Source: Actinomycetota bacterium
Lineage (GTDB): Bacteria > Actinomycetota > Actinomycetes > Nanopelagicales > Nanopelagicaceae
Direction: 5' to 3'
NCBI GenBank assembly: GCA_009705075.1
Contig: WLCY01000059.1
Location: forward strand, 1-5,097
DNA: 5,097 nt
The notes beneath the pieces were generated by a model. It did no database searches and was not told the DNA's origin. It worked only from the letters and a program-made list of their open reading frames with translations. A program made the translations under genes and the position numbers. Below are positions 1-5,097 of this stretch, piece by piece (within the stretch, counting starts at the first letter, position 1; each line of letters begins with the position of its first letter).

Positions 1-192
1 CGAGTTGCTCGATATGTTGAAGAGCTTGCCGGCGTTTACCATCGTTTTTATTCAGATTGTCGCGTCTTGCCTTTGGGTGATGAAACTCCAAGCGAGCTAC
101 ATAGCGCCCGCGCTACCTTATGTTCTGCAACTGCTCAAGTGATTGCCAACGGCCTTGAACTACTCGGTGTTAGCGCACCAGAAAAGATGTAA
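1..192 (+). CDS. argS: Arginyl-tRNA synthetase, C-terminal end (partial)
   Basis: This is the last 63 codons of a frame open from the first base of the window and ending at TAA 190-192. The protein is a class I aminoacyl-tRNA synthetase of the cytoplasm that charges tRNA-Arg with arginine. The visible part is the end of the anticodon-binding (DALR) helical domain. It reads [21 protein letters not shown], then a helix with [20 protein letters not shown], and ends GVSAPEKM. The pattern of an HxFY segment, then CRVL, then a final NGL-LLG(V/I)-APE(R/K)M is the typical ArgS C-terminus. The catalytic domain (HIGH and KMSK-type motifs) lies upstream and cannot be checked. The stop is 3 bases before the lysA start, as in actinobacterial argS-lysA pairs, so the two are probably co-transcribed. 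Confidence 0.93.
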   Translation, partial: RVARYVEELAGVYHRFYSDCRVLPLGDETPSELHSARATLCSATAQVIANGLELLGVSAPEKM

Positions 193-195
193 GTA

Positions 196-1548
196 ATGAA
201 ATTCTTACCCGAAGTCTTTTCGATTAATTCTGCTGTTGTGGCGGGCGAGCTGGTTATTGGTGGCTGTAAATCTTCCGCACTTGCTAAGGAATTTGGAACC
301 CCACTCTTTGTTATTGATGAAGCGGATTTCAAATACCGAATAAATGGATGGAAGAGCGCTCTTGAAAGCAATTTCGGAGCCAGCGCTGGCCAGGTCTATT
401 ACGCCTCTAAATCTTTTGTATCAATCGAAGTTGCAAAATGGATTAGCGATGCCGGAATCGGCATTGATGTTTGCACAGGTGGCGAACTTGCTGTTGCGCT
501 TGCTGCAAAATTTCCAGCCGATCAAATTGAAGTTCATGGCAATAACAAATCTGAAGCGGAAATCGCAAAGGCAATCAGCGTTGGCGTAGGGAAAATCGTT
601 ATTGATTCGATGCAAGAGATTGAACGAGTAAATCGCTTAGCTGCGGCTGCAGGCAAAGTGCAGAGAGTTCTATTGCGAATAACTCCTGGCGTTGAAGCTC
701 ACACCCATGAAGCAATTTCTACCGCTCATGAAGATGTGAAATTTGGTTTTTCAATTGCGAGTGGCGCAGCTTGGAGAGCAATTGGTGAAACTGAGGCGGC
801 AACTAACCTCTCCCTTGAAGGCCTGCACTGTCATATTGGTTCGCAGATTTTTGAGAACGAAGGTTTTATTCTTGCAACAACTCGTTTAATTGAACTGAGC
901 GCAAAATTTAGAGACGAGTTTAAACGAGAGTTATCCGAGCTGGATGTTGGCGGCGGCTACGGAATTGCATATGTTGAAGGTGATAAGACTTTTGATCCAG
1001 ATAAAGTAATGGCTGCGTTGGCGGATTTAGTTAAAAGTGAGTGCGCACGTCATTCCCTGAAAGTTCCTAAGGTTTCAATTGAACCTGGTAGAGCGATCGC
1101 TGGTCCAACAACAACAACAATTTATGAAGTTGGCACGACCAAAGATGTTGAACTTGATGGCGGAAAGACTCGGCGCTATATCGCCGTGGATGGTGGAATG
1201 AGCGACAATATTCGCCCCGGACTTTATGGCGCAGAATATTCTGCAATTCTTGCAAATCGATCTTCTGCCGCCTCGCCAATAAATTCTCGCCTCGTCGGGA
1301 AGCACTGCGAATCCGGCGACATCATAATTAGAGAGATCGACTTGCCATCAGATATTGCCCCTGGAGATTTATTAGCTATCCCTGCAACCGGGGCTTATGG
1401 TCGAAGCATGGCAAGTAATTACAACCACATGCTGAAGCCAGCGGTAGTCGCCGTCAAAAACGGCAGCGCTCGGGTAATTTTGCGCCGTGAAGTTGAGGCT
1501 GATTTATTGGCCCTAGATGTTGTTGAGGCGCCCCGCAGTATTAACTAG
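196..1548 (+). CDS. lysA: Diaminopimelate decarboxylase
   Basis: The enzyme removes CO2 from meso-diaminopimelate to give L-lysine, the last step of lysine synthesis, using pyridoxal phosphate (PLP) in the cytoplasm. It has 450 residues, close to the roughly 447 of mycobacterial LysA. It is a fold-type III PLP enzyme: an N-terminal alanine-racemase-like barrel followed by a C-terminal beta domain. Motifs in order are YYASKSF with PLP lysine K72, DVCTGGEL (91-98), HGNNKS (114-119), HCHIGSQ (211-217), the phosphate-binding GGG (252-254), EPGR (296-299), CESGD (371-375) with catalytic C371 from the partner subunit, and GAYGRSMASNYN (399-410). The CESGD signature and the substrate-binding tyrosines favour LysA over ornithine or arginine decarboxylases. 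The ATG at 196 lies just 3 bases after argS and has only a weak purine-rich upstream stretch, so translation may depend on coupling to argS. Confidence 0.97.
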   Translation: MKFLPEVFSINSAVVAGELVIGGCKSSALAKEFGTPLFVIDEADFKYRINGWKSALESNFGASAGQVYYASKSFVSIEVAKWISDAGIGIDVCTGGELAVALAAKFPADQIEVHGNNKSEAEIAKAISVGVGKIVIDSMQEIERVNRLAAAAGKVQRVLLRITPGVEAHTHEAISTAHEDVKFGFSIASGAAWRAIGETEAATNLSLEGLHCHIGSQIFENEGFILATTRLIELSAKFRDEFKRELSELDVGGGYGIAYVEGDKTFDPDKVMAALADLVKSECARHSLKVPKVSIEPGRAIAGPTTTTIYEVGTTKDVELDGGKTRRYIAVDGGMSDNIRPGLYGAEYSAILANRSSAASPINSRLVGKHCESGDIIIREIDLPSDIAPGDLLAIPATGAYGRSMASNYNHMLKPAVVAVKNGSARVILRREVEADLLALDVVEAPRSIN

Positions 1549-1574
1549 AAAAGCGCACTTAAATAGCGTTCGGC

Positions 1575-1594
1575 TAGAGTAAAAAATAGGGGAG
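1575..1594 (+). promoter_or_regulatory. Possible -10 element and strong Shine-Dalgarno before hom
   Basis: The 55-base gap between lysA and hom holds AGGGGAG at 1588-1594, 9 bases before the hom ATG. It is the best ribosome binding site in the window and fixes the hom start. Upstream, TAGAGT at 1575-1580 fits the actinobacterial TANNNT -10 form. No recognisable -35 lies 16-18 bases further upstream, so the promoter part is tentative. If used, it would give a leader of only about 15-20 bases. The gap has no leader peptide rich in Thr or Ile codons and no room for a classical thr attenuator. Confidence 0.45.
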
Positions 1595-1603
1595 AATAGC
1601 CCA

Positions 1604-2890
1604 ATGAATTCGCAGAAAACTCTTAAGGTCGGCATGCTCGGCTGCGGCGTTGTTGGAAGCGAAGTCGCACGTTTAATTGTTGCGAATCAATCGGATTTAG
1701 CTGCAAGATCGGGTGCAAAATTAGAGCTCGTAAAAGTTGGAGTTCGTAATTTAAATCGAGCCAATATTTCCAAAGAGTTATTGACTACAGACCTTGAATC
1801 AATCGTTAAAGATGCGAATATTGATTTAATTATTGAAGTTATCGGAGGCATTGAGCCAGCAAGATCCTTAATTCTTTCCGCCTTTGAAAATGGCAAATCA
1901 GTTGTAACAGCAAATAAAGCTCTGCTTGCAAAGCATGGTGGCGAACTATTTGCCGCAGCAGATAAGAATGGCGTTGATCTTTATTATGAAGCTTCGGTTG
2001 CTGGTGCGATTCCAATCCTTCGCCCGCTTCGTGAATCTCTGGTTGGTGATCGAGTCCAACGAGTTATGGGAATCGTTAATGGAACAACAAACTTCATCCT
2101 GACAAAGATGGATGAATCAGGTGCTGCTTTTGGCGATGCGCTCAAAGAAGCGCAATCACTTGGCTTTGCGGAGGCCGATCCAACTGCAGATGTTGAAGGG
2201 TTCGATGCGGCAGCAAAGGCAGCAATCTTGGCCGGCCTAGCATTTCACTCTCGCGTAACTGATGCCGATGTTTTTCGTGAAGGAATTTCAAATATAACTG
2301 CCATGGATGTTGCGGTCGCAAAATCGCTCGACTTGGTTGTTAAGTTATTGGCAATTGCAGAACTAAGCGATGGCAAGATAAGTGTTCGTGTTCATCCAAC
2401 CTTAATTTCTCGCAGCCATCCACTTGCCGCAGTGCGTGAAGCATTCAATGCAGTTTTTGTGGAATCTGAATCCGCAGGAGCAATGATGTTTTATGGTCGC
2501 GGCGCAGGTGGTGCACCAACAGCTTCAGCAATTCTTGGTGATTTAGTTGCGGTAGCAAGACATCGAGTAAGCGGTGGGCTTGGACCACGCGAAAGTGATT
2601 ATGCCGACCTTGCTATTGCCCCAATGGGTTCAACAAAAACCCGCTATTTAATTCGCTTGGATGTAGCTGATCGACCAGGTGTACTTGCCGCCGTTGCACA
2701 AACTTTTGCTAAGCATGAAGTCTCGATTCAAACTGTTCGCCAAACTGGGCGCGGCGATAACGCTGAATTAATTGTCATGACTCATAAAGCTTCAGATGCG
2801 GCTCTTGCTTCAACTGTTGCGGATTTATCCAGCTTGGATGCGGTTAAAGATGTTGCAAGTGTTATTAGAGTTGAAGGAATGGGCGCATGA
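1604..2890 (+). CDS. hom: Homoserine dehydrogenase, monofunctional, with ACT domain
   Basis: The enzyme reduces L-aspartate 4-semialdehyde to L-homoserine with NAD(P)H, the branch point toward threonine, methionine and isoleucine. It has 428 residues, typical for the monofunctional type with a regulatory tail, and no fused aspartate kinase. The N-terminal Rossmann fold has the nucleotide loop GCGVVG (13-18), EVIGG (78-82) and TANK (102-105, K105). The catalytic domain shows [10 protein letters not shown] (129-138) and GIVNGTTN (156-163). It continues with [19 protein letters not shown], in which E190, D201 and K205 have the spacing of the active-site Glu, Asp and Lys of yeast homoserine dehydrogenase. 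Residues from about 347 to 425 form an ACT domain ([19 protein letters not shown] onward), which in this family usually mediates feedback inhibition by threonine. The start follows a strong Shine-Dalgarno, and the TGA stop overlaps the thrC start. Confidence 0.97.
   Translation: MNSQKTLKVGMLGCGVVGSEVARLIVANQSDLAARSGAKLELVKVGVRNLNRANISKELLTTDLESIVKDANIDLIIEVIGGIEPARSLILSAFENGKSVVTANKALLAKHGGELFAAADKNGVDLYYEASVAGAIPILRPLRESLVGDRVQRVMGIVNGTTNFILTKMDESGAAFGDALKEAQSLGFAEADPTADVEGFDAAAKAAILAGLAFHSRVTDADVFREGISNITAMDVAVAKSLDLVVKLLAIAELSDGKISVRVHPTLISRSHPLAAVREAFNAVFVESESAGAMMFYGRGAGGAPTASAILGDLVAVARHRVSGGLGPRESDYADLAIAPMGSTKTRYLIRLDVADRPGVLAAVAQTFAKHEVSIQTVRQTGRGDNAELIVMTHKASDAALASTVADLSSLDAVKDVASVIRVEGMGA
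2874..2878 (+). promoter_or_regulatory. Ribosome binding site of thrC inside the end of hom
   Basis: AAGGA lies 8 bases before the thrC ATG at 2887, within the last codons of hom. With the ATGA overlap it supports this thrC start, either by re-initiation or by direct entry of ribosomes. Confidence 0.6.
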
Positions 2891-3966
2891 GTATCTTTAA
2901 AAAGAAGGGCGCTCATCAATGGCGCGGCGTAATCGAAGAGTATCGCCATCGGCTGCCGGTTTCAGCAAAGACTCCAATAGTTTCACTTCGTGAAGGTGGA
3001 ACCCCGCTTGTTTCAGCATGCGTTCTCTCTGAAATGTTAGATAACGATATCTGGTTAAAAGTTGAAGGCGCTAACCCAACTGGATCATTTAAAGACCGCG
3101 GAATGACAATGGCGATTTCTAAAGCAGCAGAAGACGGTGCCAAAGCGGTGATTTGTGCATCAACTGGAAATACATCTGCAAGCGCTGCAGCATATGCAAC
3201 AAAGGCCGGGATGCGTCCTGTTGTACTTGTTCCTGAAGGAAAAATTGCAATGGGCAAACTTGCGCAAGCAATCGCACACGGCTCAACTCTTCTGCAGGTT
3301 GATGGCAACTTTGATGACTGTTTAAATTTAGCTCGCGAACTATCTGAAAAATACCCAGTAGCACTTGTTAACTCGGTAAATCCGTATCGCATTGAAGGTC
3401 AGAAAACTGCAAGTTTTGAAGTTGTAGATATGTTGGGAGATGCACCGGATCTACATGTGCTCCCAGTTGGAAATGCGGGAAACATAACTGCATACTGGAA
3501 GGGCTATAACGAATATTTCAAGGATGGAATTTCCAAGCGCTTGCCACAAATGTGGGGTTTTCAAGCTGCAGGTGCTGCGCCGATAGTTTTAGGTGAAATT
3601 GTTAAAAATCCAGACACAATTGCAACGGCAATTCGTATCGGTAACCCAGCATCTTGGCAGCAAGCCGTTGATGCTCGCGATTCCTCTGGTGGCTTAATTG
3701 ATTCGGTGACTGATGACGAAATCCTTGCGGCATATCGCCTAGTTGCTGCAAAAGAGGGAATCTTTGTGGAACCTTCAAGCGCTGCAGGTATTGCCGGGCT
3801 TATCAAGAAGCAGAGAGAAGGAAAACTTCCTAAAGATAAGCGAATCGTAATTACTGTAACTGGTAATGGTTTAAAAGATGTTGGCTGGATATTAGATCAC
3901 GCAGAAGCGCCAACTGTAATTCCAGTTGATGTTAAGCGCGCAGCAGAAGTGATTGGGCTTGCCTAA
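2887..3966 (+). CDS. thrC: Threonine synthase
   Basis: The enzyme is PLP-dependent and converts O-phospho-L-homoserine and water to L-threonine and phosphate, the final step of threonine synthesis. It has 359 residues, matching the short actinobacterial/Bacillus-type class (about 350-360) rather than the longer E. coli or plant types. It is fold-type II. Visible motifs are REGGTPL (35-41), [10 protein letters not shown] (63-72) with PLP lysine K69, ASTGNTSAS (91-99), which contacts substrate and cofactor, the phosphate-binding GNAGN (195-199), EPSSAAG (295-301) and TGNGLKD (325-331). Threonine dehydratase and cysteine synthase share this fold. The REGGTPL and TGNGLKD segments and the position between hom and thrB make threonine synthase the clear choice. 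The start overlaps the hom stop as ATGA, and the TAA stop shares one base with the next ATG. Confidence 0.97.
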   Translation: MSIFKKKGAHQWRGVIEEYRHRLPVSAKTPIVSLREGGTPLVSACVLSEMLDNDIWLKVEGANPTGSFKDRGMTMAISKAAEDGAKAVICASTGNTSASAAAYATKAGMRPVVLVPEGKIAMGKLAQAIAHGSTLLQVDGNFDDCLNLARELSEKYPVALVNSVNPYRIEGQKTASFEVVDMLGDAPDLHVLPVGNAGNITAYWKGYNEYFKDGISKRLPQMWGFQAAGAAPIVLGEIVKNPDTIATAIRIGNPASWQQAVDARDSSGGLIDSVTDDEILAAYRLVAAKEGIFVEPSSAAGIAGLIKKQREGKLPKDKRIVITVTGNGLKDVGWILDHAEAPTVIPVDVKRAAEVIGLA

Positions 3967-4886
3967 TGTCATCAAATAAAAACCGACTAACATTTAAGGC
4001 CACAATGGCGCAAGTAAGCGTTCCTGCAACTAGTGCGAACCTGGGACCAGGATTTGATTCCTTAGGTCTAGCTCTTGATCTTCGTGATCGCTATGCCGCG
4101 CAGGTATTAGACGATGCGACCTTCGATGTAGATGTATCTGGTGAAGGTAGCGCGGATATTAAAAAGGATAAGAACAACTTAGTTATCAAGGCGATGCTCC
4201 ACGGCTTTGAACATATGGGACAGAAGCCAAAGGGAATTGCGCTACGTCAGTTAAATGTAATTCCACATGGTCGCGGCCTTGGTTCATCTGCTGCAGCGAT
4301 AGTTGGTGGCCTGGCACTTGCAAGATCGCTCGTCCTTGGCGGCGAACAACTGTTAACAGATGAGGAAATGATTGAACTAGGCACAGAATTAGAAGGACAT
4401 CCAGATAACATCGCAGCCGCAGTTTTGGGAAGTGCAACTATCGCTTGGATTGAAAATGGAGTTGGTAAGGCAGTCGGCATAAAGGTTGATCCTAAAATCA
4501 AAGCCCTGCTCTTTATCCCAGAAGGACACCTTGCAACAGCTAAAGCCCGCAAATTACTACCAGAAACAATTCCGCATCATGACGCAGTTCTAAATGCATC
4601 TAGAGCAGCGCTTTTGGTTCATGCAATTTCGTCTCGCCCAGATTTGTTGTTAGAAGCAACGCAAGATTTGCTTCACCAAAATTATCGCGCAGAAGCAATG
4701 CCAAAATCGATGGCTCTTGTTACAAAGCTTCGCGCAGCTGGTGTTCCTGCAATGATTTCTGGCGCCGGTCCATCTGTCCTTGTTCTACATACTCTCGACG
4801 ATCTAGAAATCGACGAGGTAATCAAGGTAGGAGCTGGCTCATTTGCCGCTCAAAAACTAGGCATTTCAACCCTCGGAGTCGAGTAA
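3966..4886 (+). CDS. thrB: Homoserine kinase (GHMP family)
   Basis: The enzyme phosphorylates L-homoserine with ATP to give O-phosphohomoserine, the substrate of ThrC encoded just upstream. It has 306 residues, within the usual 290-320. GHMP-kinase motifs are PATSANLGPGFDSLGLAL (20-37), the ATP-binding glycine-rich loop PHGRGLGSSAA (100-110), EGHPDN (143-148), and motif 3 SGAGPSVLVL (265-274). The first motif is specific to homoserine kinases among GHMP members. The listed ATG overlaps the thrC stop (TAATG), suggesting coupling, but has no clear Shine-Dalgarno. An internal ATG at 4005 (Met14) has AAGG 5 bases upstream and would give an N-terminus MAQVSVPATSANLG, closer to common family starts. 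The true start is therefore uncertain by 13 residues. Identity is secure. Confidence 0.96.
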   Translation: MSSNKNRLTFKATMAQVSVPATSANLGPGFDSLGLALDLRDRYAAQVLDDATFDVDVSGEGSADIKKDKNNLVIKAMLHGFEHMGQKPKGIALRQLNVIPHGRGLGSSAAAIVGGLALARSLVLGGEQLLTDEEMIELGTELEGHPDNIAAAVLGSATIAWIENGVGKAVGIKVDPKIKALLFIPEGHLATAKARKLLPETIPHHDAVLNASRAALLVHAISSRPDLLLEATQDLLHQNYRAEAMPKSMALVTKLRAAGVPAMISGAGPSVLVLHTLDDLEIDEVIKVGAGSFAAQKLGISTLGVE

Positions 4887-4890
4887 TCCA

Positions 4891-4908
4891 CTGGGGTCCA
4901 GCAGTTTT
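4891..4908 (+). terminator. Weak hairpin with short T run after thrB
   Basis: CTGG (4891-4894) and CCAG (4898-4901) can form a 4-bp GC-rich stem around a 3-base loop, followed after two bases by TTTT (4905-4908). It sits 4 bases after the thrB stop. The stem and T tract are both short, so it would be at best a poor intrinsic terminator. Read-through or Rho-dependent termination is equally likely. Confidence 0.25.
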
Positions 4909-4936
4909 GCCCAAGGCTAGGTTCGTATGCTAAGTT
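4907..4936 (+). promoter_or_regulatory. Candidate promoter for the downstream (rho) gene
   Basis: TTGCCC (4907-4912) resembles a -35 box. It is separated by 18 bases from TAAGTT (4931-4936), which fits the TANNNT -10 form and is preceded by TGC, giving an extended -10 (TGnTAnnnT). Overlapping alternatives are TATGCT at 4926-4931 and TAGGTT at 4918-4923. A start near 4943 would leave a leader of roughly 110 bases before the next gene. The call rests on sequence pattern only. Confidence 0.45.
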
Positions 4937-5052
4937 TTCCCTCATCTGGTAGCCGAGAAATTATCGGTAAGTAAATCTAGATAATCCAAAAATTCGCTAA
5001 ATCAAAACTCTTTCCTTTAGCGCAAACACAGAAATGAAAAAGTAAAAAATAT
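4937..5052 (+). promoter_or_regulatory. Non-coding leader of the rho-like gene with inverted repeats
   Basis: No coding frame is supported here. The clearest structure is a perfect 7-base inverted repeat, CGCTAAA (4995-5001) and TTTAGCG (5016-5022), around a 14-base loop, with no following T tract. Upstream are ATTATC (4960-4965) with GATAAT (4980-4985), and a shorter CCGA (4953-4956) with TCGG (4964-4967). The last two share bases 4964-4965 and so cannot both pair. Bases 4981-5030 contain 13 C and only 3 G. No strong Shine-Dalgarno precedes the ATG at 5053. The stretch may regulate the gene after it, but small repeats also occur by chance in AT-rich DNA. Confidence 0.35.
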
Positions 5053-5097
5053 ATGGCAACTACAAAAGCTAGTGCAAAAGAATCTGGCGAACTTTCA
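5053..5097 (+). CDS. rho: Probable transcription termination factor Rho, N-terminal start (partial)
   Basis: An ATG at 5053 opens a frame of 15 codons, MATTKASAKESGELS, that runs off the window. The residues have no diagnostic motif; the small, polar, Lys/Glu-rich composition suits the disordered N-terminal extension common in actinobacterial Rho. The assignment rests on synteny: in many Actinobacteria rho directly follows thrB in this same gene series. Rho is a hexameric RNA-dependent ATPase that ends transcription. The start is not certain because no good ribosome binding site precedes it, only A-rich sequence. Confidence 0.5.
   Translation, partial: MATTKASAKESGELS

Noticed and set aside
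1106..1120. Five tandem CAA units in lysA, a possible phase-variable microsatellite
   Set aside because: The unit length is 3, so slippage would not shift the frame. The encoded threonines (305-308) sit in a segment of normal family length after EPGRAIAGP, so no expansion is evident.
1552..1570. Weak hairpin after lysA (AGCGC with GCGTT across a 9-base loop) as a terminator
   Set aside because: It is only a 5-bp stem with a G-U pair and has no T tract after it.
2916..3392. Minus-strand open frame of 158 codons opposite thrC
   Set aside because: It lies wholly opposite a well-supported thrC, has low-complexity Ser/Ala/Pro-type composition and no recognisable motif. It is an antisense shadow of the thrC codons.
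4975..4982. ATCTAGAT palindrome as an operator site
   Set aside because: A single 8-base palindrome in AT-rich DNA is likely by chance, and it matches no regulator site I recognise.
5034..5045. Tiny frame ATG AAA AAG TAA just before the putative rho start
   Set aside because: It is three codons in A-rich sequence with no ribosome binding site. It is expected by chance, although a regulatory upstream mini-ORF cannot be excluded.

Overview
The window is a compact, almost entirely coding, plus-strand segment of a bacterial chromosome. Its gene order is argS (3' end) - lysA - hom - thrC - thrB - probable rho (5' end). This order is well known from Actinobacteria; Mycobacterium tuberculosis has the same argS-lysA-hom(thrA)-thrC-thrB-rho series. 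Base composition is only mid-40s percent GC by eye, far below most Actinobacteria, and intergenic space is minimal. Together these suggest a streamlined low-GC actinobacterium such as the freshwater acI / Nanopelagicales group (Planktophila-like). The lineage is an inference from synteny and composition; no marker gene was compared.

Layout: 1-192 holds the last 63 codons of arginyl-tRNA synthetase. After 3 bases comes lysA (196-1548, diaminopimelate decarboxylase, last step of lysine synthesis). A 55-base gap carries a good Shine-Dalgarno sequence and a possible -10 element. It leads into hom (1604-2890, homoserine dehydrogenase with an ACT domain), thrC (2887-3966, threonine synthase) and thrB (3966-4886, homoserine kinase). 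hom/thrC overlap by 4 bases and thrC/thrB by 1, so these three are very probably one translationally coupled operon. The 166-base stretch 4887-5052 is the only sizeable non-coding region. It contains a weak hairpin after thrB, a plausible extended -10 promoter, and a leader with small inverted repeats and C-rich, G-poor sequence. A reading frame opens at 5053 and is probably rho.

Function: Hom reduces aspartate semialdehyde to homoserine, ThrB phosphorylates it, and ThrC converts O-phosphohomoserine to threonine. LysA finishes the competing diaminopimelate-to-lysine branch of the same aspartate family. Aspartate kinase and aspartate semialdehyde dehydrogenase are not in the window. All four complete enzymes keep their key motifs and near-standard lengths, and I see no mobile element, CRISPR array, tRNA or broken gene. 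This is an ordinary housekeeping region. The points most worth a second look are the rho leader and the uncertain start of thrB; I found no evidence of an undescribed system.
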